In this document: piece by piece, positions 43,422-53,837 of the stretch | Layout: every line of letters begins with the position of its first letter | Position numbering within the stretch: position 1 is the stretch's first letter | Assembly (NCBI RefSeq): GCF_031157315.1 | Contig: NZ_JAVIFU010000001.1 | Location: forward strand, 186,001-250,000 | Direction of reading: 5' to 3' | Source: Paenibacillus sp. LHD-38 | Lineage (GTDB): Bacteria > Bacillota > Bacilli > Paenibacillales > Paenibacillaceae | DNA: 64,000 nt | Program-made: the position numbers and the translations under genes | Notes under the pieces: model-generated | Seen by the model: the letters and a program-made list of their open reading frames with translations, nothing else | Told to the model about the DNA's origin: nothing | The model's database searches: none

Positions 43422-44297
43422 ATGAGGAATAAAATCTATCCATCCTATTTTACTTGGGGCACGCTCGTCTTTTATTTGATCTTTTTTATCGTGCCGAGCC
43501 TGATGGGCTTTTACTACTCTTTCACCGACTGGAACAGCTATTCCGATGTTGTCAACTTTATCGGGCTCGACAACTTCAAGGTGCTGTTCTCGGCCGATGA
43601 GAATTACGTCAGCTTTATCGCCAATACGGTCAATTTCACGATATCGACGGTAGTCCTGAAGACGGTGCTGGGTCTCGCATTTGCGCTCGTGCTGAACGAA
43701 GGCATCCGCATGAAGGGGTTTCACCGGGTCATGATCTTTATGCCGTCGATCGTGCCGATGCTGGTCGTGGGACTGATGTTCAAGTCGATCCTGAATCCGG
43801 CAACCGGGCTGCTTAACGAATCGCTGCGCTTTATCGGGCTGGATGCGCTGGCGCAAAAATGGCTGGTGGACGTGAACTGGGCGTTCAAGTCCATTATCGC
43901 CGTCGATACGTGGAAGGGCGCCGGCTACATTATGATCATCCTGCTTGCCGGGCTGCAGTCTATTTCCAGGTCCTATTACGAAGCGGCGGAGATTGATGGG
44001 GCCAATGCGTGGCACAAGTTGAAATACATCACCATTCCGCTGCTTATGCCGGCGCTGGTCGTGACCACGGTGCTAAACATGCTGCACGGCCTGAAGGTGT
44101 TCGAGGTCGTCTACGTTTTGACGAACGGGGGGCCGGGCTATGCGACGGATGTGCTTTATACGGCTATTTTCAAAGAGTTTTCGATGGGACGTTACGGGGT
44201 AGGAACCGCACTTTCCTCGCTGCTATTCCTATTCATGACAGTTATCGGCTACTTTATCATCCGGTTAATGGCCAGGGAAGGAGCGCATGAGCAATGA
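43422..44297 (+). CDS. CUT1 ABC permease (MalF-like)
   Basis: 291 residues, six helices, with LIFFIVPSLMGFYYSFTDWN near the start and the EAA loop YYEAAEIDGANAWHKLKYITIPLLMP for the ATPase contact. It is a shorter, UgpA/MsmF-like form, unlike the Lpl-type permeases of the other two importers in the window. The stop overlaps the next start by four bases. Confidence 0.93.
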   Translation: MRNKIYPSYFTWGTLVFYLIFFIVPSLMGFYYSFTDWNSYSDVVNFIGLDNFKVLFSADENYVSFIANTVNFTISTVVLKTVLGLAFALVLNEGIRMKGFHRVMIFMPSIVPMLVVGLMFKSILNPATGLLNESLRFIGLDALAQKWLVDVNWAFKSIIAVDTWKGAGYIMIILLAGLQSISRSYYEAAEIDGANAWHKLKYITIPLLMPALVVTTVLNMLHGLKVFEVVYVLTNGGPGYATDVLYTAIFKEFSMGRYGVGTALSSLLFLFMTVIGYFIIRLMAREGAHEQ

Positions 44298-45115
44298 AGA
44301 AGAATCCCCTGCAATACGCACTGAGGAACGGCTTTGCCTGGGTGCTGAGCATTATCATGTTCATCCCGCTCCTGCTCATTCTGGTCAATTCCTTCAAGGA
44401 CCGGGTCGGGGCAAACTCGATGAGCATGAAGCTGCCGAAGACGCTGCATTGGAGTAACTATGCGACCGTCATCGAAGAAGGGAAGCTGGTGCAGTCGTTT
44501 TTCAACAGCCTGTTTTATACGACGGCATCGACCGTGCTCGGCATTGCGCTGGCCTCCATCGCCGCTTATATTTTTGCCAGAAACGCAACGAGGCTGAACC
44601 GGTTCCTGTATTTCTTCGTCATTATGGGAATCGCCATGCCGATCAATTTCGTTACCTTGACCAAAGTGATGCAGGTTACGCAGCTTATCAATACACAGCT
44701 CGGTATCATTGTTTTGCTTGCCGTTATGTCGATTCCGTTCAGTGTGTTTCTGATTTACGGTTTCGTCAGCTCCGTGCCAAGGGAGCTCGACGAAGCCGGG
44801 ATCGTGGACGGATGCCCGCCGTTCAGGCTTTTCTACAGTATCATCCTGCCGTTTCTAACGCCCGTTATCGTGACGGTGGGCATTTTGAATTTCATGGGTT
44901 CATGGAACGACTTTGTCCTGCCGCTCTACTATCTGAACGATACGGCGAAATGGCCGATGACGCTTGCGGTATACAATTTCTTCGGAAGATTCCAGGTGAA
45001 CTGGAATCTGGTGTCGGCCGATATCGTGCTGACGACGCTTCCGGTTATCGTCATTTATTTGCTTGGACAGCGGTATATCATTTCAGGCATGACATCAGGC
45101 TCGGTTAAAGGATAA
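44294..45115 (+). CDS. CUT1 ABC permease (MalG-like)
   Basis: 273 residues, six helices, EAA loop [27 protein letters not shown] and the C-terminal [13 protein letters not shown] of the MalG/UgpE group. It forms the channel with the preceding permease (coupled by ATGA overlap). No ATPase gene is in the operon. Confidence 0.93.
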   Translation: MKKNPLQYALRNGFAWVLSIIMFIPLLLILVNSFKDRVGANSMSMKLPKTLHWSNYATVIEEGKLVQSFFNSLFYTTASTVLGIALASIAAYIFARNATRLNRFLYFFVIMGIAMPINFVTLTKVMQVTQLINTQLGIIVLLAVMSIPFSVFLIYGFVSSVPRELDEAGIVDGCPPFRLFYSIILPFLTPVIVTVGILNFMGSWNDFVLPLYYLNDTAKWPMTLAVYNFFGRFQVNWNLVSADIVLTTLPVIVIYLLGQRYIISGMTSGSVKG

Positions 45116-45121
45116 AACGGA

Positions 45122-45152
45122 ATACCCCGCCGGAACGATTCCGGCGGGGTAT
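45122..45152 (+). terminator. Hairpin between importer and GH95 genes
   Basis: Perfect 14-bp stem ATACCCCGCCGGAA/TTCCGGCGGGGTAT with a CGA loop, but no T tract; likely an attenuator or an mRNA end-protecting structure rather than a full stop. Confidence 0.65.
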
Positions 45153-45179
45153 GATGCTCAGGCACGGGGAGGAAGAGTT

Positions 45180-47597
45180 ATGAAGCTTCATTACGACAAG
45201 CCGGCCACGTTCTGGACAGAAGCGCTTCCAGTGGGTAACGGCAGGCTTGGCGCCATGGTGTTCGGCGGTACGGATCTGGAGAGGATTCAACTGAACGAAG
45301 ATACGTTATGGTCCGGCGGTCCAAGGGATTGGAATAACCCGAGGGCGAAGGAGGCGCTGCCGGAAATCCGGAAGCTGGTCAGTGAAGGCCGGCACGAGGA
45401 GGCTGAAGCGTTAAGCAAAGCTTCGATGATGGGCCCGTATACGCAGACGTATATGCCCTTTGGGGATCTTCATATCCGCTTTTATCATGGAAATATCGTA
45501 TCCGGTTACCGCAGGGAGTTGGATTTGGCGGGCGGAGCAGCCCGCACGGCATACCGGGTCGGAGGCGTGGAATATACAAGGGAGGTTTTTGCGTCCCATC
45601 CCGATCAGGTCATTATCGTACTATTAAGGTCAAGCCGGGAAGGGATGCTGAGCTTTAAAGCCAGTCTTGGCAGTCCGCTGCGCTCGTCCCAAATTCCCTT
45701 GGACAACGCTTTGCTTCTGAGAGGGCGGTGCCCGGAATACGTGGCGCCGAACTATTGCGAGGCCGATGAGCCTATCCTATACGGAGACGAGGATACAACT
45801 TCTGCCATGAGGTTCGAGGGCAGGCTGCAGGTCCGCCTGGAAGGTCCCGGGACATGGCGGGTGGACGGAGACGGCCTTCATGTGGAGGGGGCTTCGGCAG
45901 CCGTATTGTATGTTACGGCTGCAACCAGCTTTAACGGTTATGACCGCAGTCCCGGCACCGACGGCCTTGAGCCTGGGCCGATCGCGGAGCGGCAGATGAA
46001 TGCGGCGCTTGCCAAGCCGTACGGGGAGCTGCGGCAGGCTCATGCTTTGGATCATGCCTCGCTGTTTGGAAGAGTCCAATTCCGCCTGGGGGATTCCGCA
46101 GCACTGGAGACGCTGACGACCGACCGGCGCATTGCGGAGTACGGCGCGAAGGATCCGAGGCTCGTGGAGCTGCTCTTCCATTATGGGCGCTACCTGATGA
46201 TCGCCTCTTCAAGAGCCGGCACGCAGCCCGCGAATCTTCAAGGAATCTGGAGCCACGAAGCCAGACCGGTCTGGAGCTGCAACTACACGCTGAACATCAA
46301 TGCGCAGATGAACTATTGGCCCGCGGAAAATTGCAACCTGTCCGAATGCCATGAGCCTTTGCTGGCTTTTATACGGGAATTGGCGGAGACCGGACGCAGG
46401 ACGGCAGAGACCAATTACGGCTGCCGAGGCTGGACGGCCCATCATAATTCGGATATTTGGAGGCAATCCGCCCCTCCCGGCGATTACGGCCACGGCAATC
46501 CGCTATGGGCCAACTGGCCGATGGGAGGCGTGTGGCTGTGCGCGCACTTGTGGGAGCATTACCGATTCGGCAAGGATACGGAATTTTTGGCGAGCCATGC
46601 TTATCCGGTCATGAAGGAAGCTTCGTTATTTTGCCTGGATTGGCTGCTAGAGGACGAAGAAGGCAGGCTCATCACGTCTCCCTCGACGTCGCCCGAGCAT
46701 CGGTTCAGGCTGGCGGACGGGCGGACTCCTGCGCTGAGCAAAGGCTCGACGATGGATATGTCGCTGATCCGCGAGCTGTTATCGAACTGCATCGAAGCTG
46801 CGGAGACGCTCGGGATAGATGGAGAACTGCGCAAGGAATGGAACGATGCCCGTTCCAGGCTGCTGCCCATGCGGATCGGAAGGCACGGGCAGCTGCAGGA
46901 GTGGGCGCAAGACGATGAGGATGAAGACCAGTACCATCGGCACGTATCCCATCTTTACGATATTTATCCGGGAGAAGGTTTGACGGAAGAAAGGTCACCG
47001 GAGCTGTTTAAGGCTGCGCGCGTTTCGCTTGAACGCCGCGGGGACGGCGGCACCGGCTGGAGCATCGGCTGGAAAGTGAACTTATGGGCGCGCTTCCGTG
47101 ACGGAAACCGCGCGTTAGGCCTGCTGTCGAATTTGCTCAAGCTGGTGGAGGAGGATGGCGGGAAGATCGATTTTGTCAGCGGCGGGGTATACGCCAATTT
47201 ATTCGATGCCCATCCGCCGTTTCAAATCGACGGCAATTTCGGGGCAACGGCCGGCATCGCGGAAATGCTTCTGCATTCGCATGGGGGAGACGTCCACCTG
47301 CTGCCCGCGCTACCGGACGCTTGGCCGGAAGGAGAGGTTAGCGGGCTGCGGGCCCGCGGCGGCTTCGAAATCGGCATGGCTTGGAAGGATGGTAGGCTGT
47401 CGGAGGCGACGATTGTGTCCCTCAAGGAAGGGCTTTGCCGCATTCGAACGAAGGGTGACTTTACTATCATGTCGGAGGGTCGGACGGTCGAAGCGGAGGT
47501 TGAATCCGCCAAGGCAAACGGAGCAAATCATACGGATCGGATCTTCGTCTTCCGATCCGAGGCAGGCAAAACCTATAGGCTGAGCAAATCATCATAA
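45180..47597 (+). CDS. GH95 family alpha-L-fucosidase (or alpha-L-galactosidase)
   Basis: 805 residues, no signal peptide. GH95 features in order: [19 protein letters not shown] and [12 protein letters not shown] in the N-terminal beta-domain, then the (alpha/alpha)6 barrel with [16 protein letters not shown] (catalytic Asn region), [11 protein letters not shown] with E506 as the expected general acid, [14 protein letters not shown], and [17 protein letters not shown]. The family inverts alpha-1,2-linked L-fucose; some members take L-galactose. It likely works in the cytosol on the oligosaccharide imported by the genes upstream. Confidence 0.94.
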   Translation: MKLHYDKPATFWTEALPVGNGRLGAMVFGGTDLERIQLNEDTLWSGGPRDWNNPRAKEALPEIRKLVSEGRHEEAEALSKASMMGPYTQTYMPFGDLHIRFYHGNIVSGYRRELDLAGGAARTAYRVGGVEYTREVFASHPDQVIIVLLRSSREGMLSFKASLGSPLRSSQIPLDNALLLRGRCPEYVAPNYCEADEPILYGDEDTTSAMRFEGRLQVRLEGPGTWRVDGDGLHVEGASAAVLYVTAATSFNGYDRSPGTDGLEPGPIAERQMNAALAKPYGELRQAHALDHASLFGRVQFRLGDSAALETLTTDRRIAEYGAKDPRLVELLFHYGRYLMIASSRAGTQPANLQGIWSHEARPVWSCNYTLNINAQMNYWPAENCNLSECHEPLLAFIRELAETGRRTAETNYGCRGWTAHHNSDIWRQSAPPGDYGHGNPLWANWPMGGVWLCAHLWEHYRFGKDTEFLASHAYPVMKEASLFCLDWLLEDEEGRLITSPSTSPEHRFRLADGRTPALSKGSTMDMSLIRELLSNCIEAAETLGIDGELRKEWNDARSRLLPMRIGRHGQLQEWAQDDEDEDQYHRHVSHLYDIYPGEGLTEERSPELFKAARVSLERRGDGGTGWSIGWKVNLWARFRDGNRALGLLSNLLKLVEEDGGKIDFVSGGVYANLFDAHPPFQIDGNFGATAGIAEMLLHSHGGDVHLLPALPDAWPEGEVSGLRARGGFEIGMAWKDGRLSEATIVSLKEGLCRIRTKGDFTIMSEGRTVEAEVESAKANGANHTDRIFVFRSEAGKTYRLSKSS

Positions 47598-47620
47598 AGG
47601 ATTCCAATGGGGGGTTAAAC

Positions 47621-48526
47621 ATGAAAATGCCTTACGAAGTTCCTGAAGCGAAGAAGATCCGACTAATCGTCAATACGGATGCGAAAAACGAAGCGGACGA
47701 CCAGTTCGCGATCGCCCATGCGCTGCTCACGCCCCAGTTCCGGATTGCAGGCTTCATCGCCGCCCACTTCGGCACGGGACGGAGTGAAACTTCAATGGAA
47801 GACTCTTACGCCGAAATCGAAAACGTTATGCGCATCATGAAGCTGGAAGGGCAGGCCGGCGTGTACCACGGTGCGCCGTCGGCGCTTGCAGATGAAGAGA
47901 CTCCTGTTCCTTCCGAGGGCTCCGAGTTGATTATCAGCGAGGCGATGAAGGATGATCCCGCACCGCTGTTCGTTATTTTCCTCGGGCCGCTTACGGACCT
48001 GGCATGCGCATACCTGCAGGAGCCGCGCATCGCGGGCAGGCTGACTGCGGTTTGGATCGGCGGAGGCGCATACCCGGACGGCGGCGAGGAATTTAATCTG
48101 AGGAACGATGTCAAAGCGGCTAACGTCGTATTCCGCTCCCCGATTTCATTATGGCAGGTGCCGAGAAACGTCTACAAAATGGTTCGCGTAAGCTTGGCAG
48201 AGCTGGCTGTAAGGGTCCGCCCGCATGGTGATATCGGCCGATACCTGTACGACCAGTTGGTATCCTTCAATATGCTTCCGACTCACGGGCCGAGATGGCC
48301 GAAAGGCGAAATGTGGATGCTTGGAGACTCGCCTGCCGTATCGCTCTTGCTTGACGATCACGAATTTGAATACGATCTGACCGACCCGCCTCATATTACT
48401 GACGAGCTGCTCTACGAGCAAAGGCCAGCCGTAGGACGGAAAATCAGAGTATATCGTTACGTTGATTCCAGATTCACGCTTGAAGACATGTACGCGAAGC
48501 TCGAATTGTTCAATAGGGAAGAGTGA
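47621..48526 (+). CDS. Nucleoside-hydrolase-family protein
   Basis: 301 residues with the N-terminal calcium-binding pattern of inosine-uridine nucleoside hydrolases, here IVNTDAKNEADDQFAIAHAL, and IFLGPLTDLACAYLQEP. It probably cleaves an N- or O-ribosyl-like bond. Such genes often sit in plant-polysaccharide clusters of Paenibacillus relatives, so the true substrate may be a glycoside rather than a nucleoside (inference). Located 23 bp after GH95 and 18 bp before GH78 on one transcript. Confidence 0.85.
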   Translation: MKMPYEVPEAKKIRLIVNTDAKNEADDQFAIAHALLTPQFRIAGFIAAHFGTGRSETSMEDSYAEIENVMRIMKLEGQAGVYHGAPSALADEETPVPSEGSELIISEAMKDDPAPLFVIFLGPLTDLACAYLQEPRIAGRLTAVWIGGGAYPDGGEEFNLRNDVKAANVVFRSPISLWQVPRNVYKMVRVSLAELAVRVRPHGDIGRYLYDQLVSFNMLPTHGPRWPKGEMWMLGDSPAVSLLLDDHEFEYDLTDPPHITDELLYEQRPAVGRKIRVYRYVDSRFTLEDMYAKLELFNREE

Positions 48527-48544
48527 TTAGGGAGGGTTTAATCG

Positions 48545-51220
48545 ATGTCGATTCGCATTTTAAACTGCAAAACGGAATATATGGTCAATCCGCTCGGCTT
48601 AGATACGGCCGCGCCAAGGCTGTTCTGGCAGCTGGAATCGGAGCGTCCGGAAACCGTTCAAACCGCGTACCGCATCCTTGTCGCCCATTCGCGCGATGAA
48701 CTGGACCGGGAGGAAGGAACGGCTTGGGACAGCGGCATCACGTCCTCCGGAGACTCGGCGCATATCGCATACGGGGGCAAGCCGCTCGAAGCGGAAGCCT
48801 TATACATTTGGAAAGTGAAGGTGTGGGACGGAGAAGGCCTCGAGTCGGAATGGAGCGAGCCGGCGCTGTGGACGATGGGCCTGCTTGACCGCGGCGCATG
48901 GCGGGGGAAGTGGATCGGGCGCAAAGCGGAGCCAAGCGTACAATTGCAGCCTCCGCCGTATCTTCGTAAATCGTTTAAGCTGAGGGGCGGCATCCGGCGT
49001 GCAGTTGCGTATGCGACGGCGCTTGGGATCTACGAGCTTCAGGTAAACGGGCATAGGGTAGGCGATCGGTTCGCGCCGGGCTGGACGGATTACGATAAGC
49101 GTGTGCAGTACCAAACTTACGATATTACGGATTTGCTGAAGGCTGGCGGCAATGCGGTTGGCGTCATTCTGGGGGATGGCTGGTATTCGGGTACCGTTGG
49201 TTTTCTTGGCAAAAGCGTATACGGGCAGCGGCCTTTTTTTCTACTGCAGCTTAATATCGATTATGAGGACGGCAGCAGGGAAAGCATTACGACCGACGGC
49301 ACGTGGAGAACGATGCGGGGGCCGATTGCCTATTCCGATATGATTCAGGGCGAAGAGTATGACGCCAGGCTGGAGCTCGGGGACTGGAGCACGGCGGAGT
49401 ACGGGGATGAGGCTTGGGAAAAACCCGACGTCCGCGCGGGATATAACGGGTTGATCGTAGCGATGGTCGAGCCGCCTGTGCGCATCACGCAAACGGTGAA
49501 GCCGATCAGCGTCAGAAAAACGGCTGCGGGCAGCTATATCTTCGACATGGGTCAAAATATGGTTGGATGGACGGAAGTGCGGGCTTCGGGCGCATGGGGA
49601 ACAAGGATTACTTTGAGCCATGCCGAGATGCTGAGTCCGGACGGCTCGCTATACCTGGACAATCTGCGCAAGGCGGTCCAGCAGGACCATTACGTGATGA
49701 ATGGCGAGGGCGAAGAGCAGTATGAACCGCATTTCACGTTTCACGGCTTCCGTTACGTCGAGGTGATCGGCTTCCCGGGCGTACCCGGACTGGATGACGT
49801 GACCGGCAAGGTGATCCATTCGGACACGCCGGCTGCGGGCAAGCTCGAAACTTCTGACGAGATGGTAAACAAGCTATATTCGAATATTACATGGGGCCAG
49901 CGTGGGAACTTTCTTTCGGTGCCGACCGACTGCCCGCAGCGGGATGAGCGGCTTGGCTGGACCGGCGATGCGCAAATATTCGCGAGAACGGCCTCCTATA
50001 ACATGGATGTGTCGCGCTTCTTTACGAAGTATGTGTGGGACATGATCGACTGCCAGCAGCCGTCGGGGGCTTTCACGGACGTTGCTCCGGATGGCGGATG
50101 GATTCGCCACAAAATGTGGAATACCCGCCTAAACTGGTTCGCGCCGGATAACTCGGGCTGGGGTGACGCAGGGGTCATCATTCCTTGGACGTTATACCTC
50201 ATGTACGGAGACATCCGTGTCCTGGAACGCCATTACGATGCGATGGAGCGCTGGGTGCAATACTTGAAGCAGAACAGCGACGGCTTGATCCGGCCGGATT
50301 ACGCAAACTACGCAGATTGGCTATCGATCGGCGCGGATACGCCGAACGAAGTGCTCGCAACGGCATATTTCGCCTATAGCGCCAAGCTGCTCTCGCGAAT
50401 CGCAGGCGTGCTCGGCAAGCGGGAGGACGAACAGACCTACGACGAGCTTCATGCGGCGGTTGCCGATGCGTTCCGTGGAGCGTTCGTAGACGGCAGCGGG
50501 CAAATTCACGGGGATACGCAGACGGTATACGTGCTCGCGCTTCAGTTTGGCCTGCTGACGGAGCAGCTTCGCAAGAAAGCTATCGACAGATTGGTGGCCG
50601 ATATCCGCGGACGGGGGAACAGGCTGTCGACGGGATTCCTTGGCGTCGGATACCTGCTGCCAGCGCTCACGGACAATGGGCATACCGAGGTCGCTTATGA
50701 CTTGCTGACGCAGGAGGAATTCCCCTCCTGGATGTATTCCATAAAGCATGGCGCGACGACGATTTGGGAGAGATGGGACGGCTGGACGGAGGAAAAGGGC
50801 TTCCAGACACCTTCTATGAATTCATTCAACCATTATTCGCTCGGCTCGGTAGGCGAATGGATGTACCGGTATATGGCCGGAATCGAGGCCGATCCTGCTT
50901 CCCCGGGCTTCAAGCATGCCATCATCCGGCCAAGGCCGGGCGGACGGCTGACCTGGGTGAAGGCGTCCTACGCTTCCAATTACGGGACGATCAGCACCGA
51001 ATGGCAAATGGAGCCTAACGGCGTATTCAAGCTTCAGGTGTCGATCCCAGCGAATACGACGGCAGACGTCTATGTGCCGGGCGAAGCAGCGCTCGTAAAC
51101 GGGGCCGAGCCGGGCATTAGCCCGGTTCCCGGCAGCAAGCAGGACGGCTGCTCTCTGTTCCGGCTTGGATCTGGACGATACGCCTTCGAAAGCATACAAG
51201 CGGGCATACCCCATTGTTAA
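48545..51220 (+). CDS. GH78 alpha-L-rhamnosidase
   Basis: 891 residues, no signal peptide. It begins with the Ig-like N-terminal domain (LDTAAPRLFWQLESERPETVQTAYRILVA), then a rhamnosidase N-domain (YATALGIYELQVNGHRVGD), a concanavalin-like domain, and the (alpha/alpha)6 barrel with DCPQRDERLGWTGDAQIFARTA, which holds the acidic catalytic residues, and GATTIWERWDGW. It releases alpha-L-rhamnose from oligosaccharides or glycosylated natural products. A hairpin with a weak T tract follows at 51239. Confidence 0.95.
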   Translation: MSIRILNCKTEYMVNPLGLDTAAPRLFWQLESERPETVQTAYRILVAHSRDELDREEGTAWDSGITSSGDSAHIAYGGKPLEAEALYIWKVKVWDGEGLESEWSEPALWTMGLLDRGAWRGKWIGRKAEPSVQLQPPPYLRKSFKLRGGIRRAVAYATALGIYELQVNGHRVGDRFAPGWTDYDKRVQYQTYDITDLLKAGGNAVGVILGDGWYSGTVGFLGKSVYGQRPFFLLQLNIDYEDGSRESITTDGTWRTMRGPIAYSDMIQGEEYDARLELGDWSTAEYGDEAWEKPDVRAGYNGLIVAMVEPPVRITQTVKPISVRKTAAGSYIFDMGQNMVGWTEVRASGAWGTRITLSHAEMLSPDGSLYLDNLRKAVQQDHYVMNGEGEEQYEPHFTFHGFRYVEVIGFPGVPGLDDVTGKVIHSDTPAAGKLETSDEMVNKLYSNITWGQRGNFLSVPTDCPQRDERLGWTGDAQIFARTASYNMDVSRFFTKYVWDMIDCQQPSGAFTDVAPDGGWIRHKMWNTRLNWFAPDNSGWGDAGVIIPWTLYLMYGDIRVLERHYDAMERWVQYLKQNSDGLIRPDYANYADWLSIGADTPNEVLATAYFAYSAKLLSRIAGVLGKREDEQTYDELHAAVADAFRGAFVDGSGQIHGDTQTVYVLALQFGLLTEQLRKKAIDRLVADIRGRGNRLSTGFLGVGYLLPALTDNGHTEVAYDLLTQEEFPSWMYSIKHGATTIWERWDGWTEEKGFQTPSMNSFNHYSLGSVGEWMYRYMAGIEADPASPGFKHAIIRPRPGGRLTWVKASYASNYGTISTEWQMEPNGVFKLQVSIPANTTADVYVPGEAALVNGAEPGISPVPGSKQDGCSLFRLGSGRYAFESIQAGIPHC

Positions 51221-51238
51221 TAGAGCGTTCTTAAATGA

Positions 51239-51266
51239 GCTGATGCCGCCAAAGGGCGGTGTCAGC
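51239..51266 (+). terminator. Terminator-like hairpin after GH78
   Basis: GCTGATGCCGCC pairs with GGCGGTGTCAGC (two G-T pairs) around four bases; the tail CATTTGCGTTT is only moderately T-rich. Confidence 0.6.
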
Positions 51267-51333
51267 CATTTGCGTTTACGGACGAAACGGGGCACTTAGG
51301 AGCGTAAAATGCCGGATAGGAGAGGGATGACCG

Positions 51334-53634
51334 ATGATACGAAAATGGACGTTCGGATTAAACGGAAAACGGGTGCTTTTTGGCAAATTTCTATTGTCCT
51401 ATGTTCTGATTCTGCTGATTCCGCTGCTTGTAGGCACGCATGCCTATTACCGGACGGTTCAAGTCGTGCGCGATGATGCTGCCGGGTTAAACCTGGCGGT
51501 GTTGGAGCAGAGCGAGGAGGCGCTTAATCGTCTGCTGACGGAAATCCGCGACATCGTTTCATTATTATCATTGGATTCGGAATTGCTTCATGCGATGATT
51601 ACCGCCGATGCATCGTGGCCGCCGCAAGCGCTGTACCAGTTCTCCCAGCTGCAAAAGAACGAATTGAACATGCTGTCAACGAACCAGTACTTCTCCGATC
51701 TGTTCGTTTATCTGGAGAGAAGCGAAGCTGTTATATCCGGCGACCGGATCGATAAGCTGAACGCGCATCCGCTGACGATCGGCGGTATTCCGTTTGGCCA
51801 GTGGCTGAAAGGTGCCCTGTCTGGAGAGCAGATGAATAGGTATTTACCGCTCAAGGACGTAAATGACGGAAGAACGATGGAGGATTACGTGGCTTATGTC
51901 AGCCCTTTGCCCGCTGGTACCAACATGCGTGCCGACGGCGCCGTCGTCATTCTGATTAAGGAGAGTTCGATTGTCCGCTTATTTCACCGGCTGCTGGCGG
52001 AGGAAGGATCGTTTGCTTATATTTTGAACGAGAAAGCGGAGATGATCGTATCCGCATCGGCAGGTGAAGAGCGGATCGTGCCCGTAGACACGGAGGCTGA
52101 GAGAGCTTCGTTCGTCCGCATAAACGGCACGGAGATGTTTATCACCTCGGTGCAATCCTCGGGCAGCGGCTGGACCTATGTGGCAGGCCTTCCAGCAGAC
52201 AGCGTATTTTCCAAGGCGGAATACATTAAACGAATCAATTGGGCAATTGCTTTGGCCGCTATGGCTGTCGGGTGCATGATCGCATTGTTGTTCGCTTACA
52301 GGAACAGCAAGCCTATCGCGGAGCTGCTCGACTCGATCAAGGAATTAACCGCCGCGGAGACAGGTAAACGGGCGTCCGCGATGGAGGTCATTCAAACGGC
52401 CGTGCATGAAATGATTACGAACAATAAAAGCATGAGCGTGTCCATCAAGCAGCAGCTTCCTCTCCTGCAATCAGCCTGCCTCGAACGGATGCTGAAAAGC
52501 GGATTCAATCATGCAGACGAAATGCGCGCCAACCTTGACCAGGCCCAAATCGGGCTCATAGAGGACAACGTCACGGCAGCCGTCATCAAAATTTATCATT
52601 CCGGGTATATGCCGGAGGAGGAGCTGATCGCGGACAAAGCGAGAATGAAGCGTTTGCTGCTGCATGGGCTCGGGGAGGGGAGCTTTGTCCATGATCTGAA
52701 AGCCGAGAAGCTGGCGGTCGTGATCTCATTTCACGAGTCGGCGGCGGAGGATCGGTTCGCCGAAAAGATCGGGCAGCTCCGGCTGCTGCAGGAACGGTTT
52801 CTTTCTGAACATTCCATCATGACCTCCATCGGCATAGGCCAGGTCTACCACCGTGTACTGGACGTTTGGCGTTCGTACAACGAGGCGGCGCAAGCGCTGG
52901 AGCACGAGGATCCTGACGTCTCCCAGAAGCTGGCTCGATATGATTGCATCAGCCAGCATTCCAACCACTATTATTATCCGCCCGACCTGGAGCTGAAGCT
53001 AATGAATGCGGTAAGAACGGGAGACTGCGAGGAGCTGGGGCGCCTGCTGGAGCATATCGAAACGCAAAATATCAAAATCCGGCAGCTAAGCCCTTGGCGA
53101 AAAAAACAACTGATTGCGGAAATGCAGGGCACACTCCAAAAAATCAGCGGCCAGATCGAATATTTATCGGAGGATGCCGGCCTGCAGCCGGAACTGCAGG
53201 GTGTGCTGGAAGCGGATAGGGAGGAATACAGCTATGCGCGCATCACTAAACAATTGCTTTCCATAAGCGAACGGATCAAGCGGCAGAAGACAACGAAACA
53301 TCAGGGCATGCTCGAGGGCATAAAGGCCTATATAGCCGAAAATTACGCCGACAGCAATCTCAGCCTCAGCATGATCGCTAGCGATTACAAGCAATCGGAA
53401 AGCTTCGTTTCTACCTTTCTTAAGGAGCAGCTGGGCATGACCTTCTCCGAATATTTGGAACAGCTGCGGCTGAACGAAGCATGCTTGCTGCTGAAGGAGG
53501 AGGATCTGCCAATAGGGGACATTGCCACCCGGGTCGGCTACAACAGCGATAAATCCTTCCGCAGAGCATTCAAGAGGGTGCTCGGGATACAGCCTACCTC
53601 CTACCGTAACGAAACAATAGCGTGCTCCGAATAA
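51334..53634 (+). CDS. Membrane-bound AraC-family regulator (YesS-like)
   Basis: 766 residues: a helix near 17-37 (GKFLLSYVLILLIPLLVGTHA), an extracellular dCache-like sensor, a second helix near 300-322 (WAIALAAMAVGCMIALLFAY), a long cytoplasmic region, and a C-terminal AraC HTH pair (NLSLSMIASDYKQSESFVSTFLKEQLG; IGDIATRVGYNSDKSFRRAFKRVLG). It merges sensing and DNA binding in one chain, unlike the two YesM/YesN pairs in the window. It lies directly upstream of the third importer, in whose leader a 16-bp direct repeat may be its site. Confidence 0.92.
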   Translation: MIRKWTFGLNGKRVLFGKFLLSYVLILLIPLLVGTHAYYRTVQVVRDDAAGLNLAVLEQSEEALNRLLTEIRDIVSLLSLDSELLHAMITADASWPPQALYQFSQLQKNELNMLSTNQYFSDLFVYLERSEAVISGDRIDKLNAHPLTIGGIPFGQWLKGALSGEQMNRYLPLKDVNDGRTMEDYVAYVSPLPAGTNMRADGAVVILIKESSIVRLFHRLLAEEGSFAYILNEKAEMIVSASAGEERIVPVDTEAERASFVRINGTEMFITSVQSSGSGWTYVAGLPADSVFSKAEYIKRINWAIALAAMAVGCMIALLFAYRNSKPIAELLDSIKELTAAETGKRASAMEVIQTAVHEMITNNKSMSVSIKQQLPLLQSACLERMLKSGFNHADEMRANLDQAQIGLIEDNVTAAVIKIYHSGYMPEEELIADKARMKRLLLHGLGEGSFVHDLKAEKLAVVISFHESAAEDRFAEKIGQLRLLQERFLSEHSIMTSIGIGQVYHRVLDVWRSYNEAAQALEHEDPDVSQKLARYDCISQHSNHYYYPPDLELKLMNAVRTGDCEELGRLLEHIETQNIKIRQLSPWRKKQLIAEMQGTLQKISGQIEYLSEDAGLQPELQGVLEADREEYSYARITKQLLSISERIKRQKTTKHQGMLEGIKAYIAENYADSNLSLSMIASDYKQSESFVSTFLKEQLGMTFSEYLEQLRLNEACLLLKEEDLPIGDIATRVGYNSDKSFRRAFKRVLGIQPTSYRNETIACSE

Positions 53635-53706
53635 AAGGTGTGCTTCTCAAAAAAACGTGTCCTATCAACGGTTTAAGCGCTCTTGGAAGCAAGGTGTGCT
53701 TGTGAA
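53635..53706 (+). promoter_or_regulatory. Direct repeats upstream of the third importer
   Basis: AAGGTGTGCTTCTCAA (53635-53650) and AAGGTGTGCTTGTGAA (53691-53706) match at 14 of 16 positions, 56 bp start to start. They begin at the regulator stop codon and precede the permease gene by 130 bp; candidate binding sites of the membrane AraC protein. Confidence 0.5.
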
Positions 53707-53837
53707 GAACTGTTCCTTTACCCCGTAGGGCATGCCGTTGTATGGTTTTTCGTGAGAGCGCTGCCAAAAAAAACGGCCTGGCATCATCGGAATAGGCGGC
53801 TGGCGCTGATCGAGTATTCGCATAGGGAGGATCGCAT

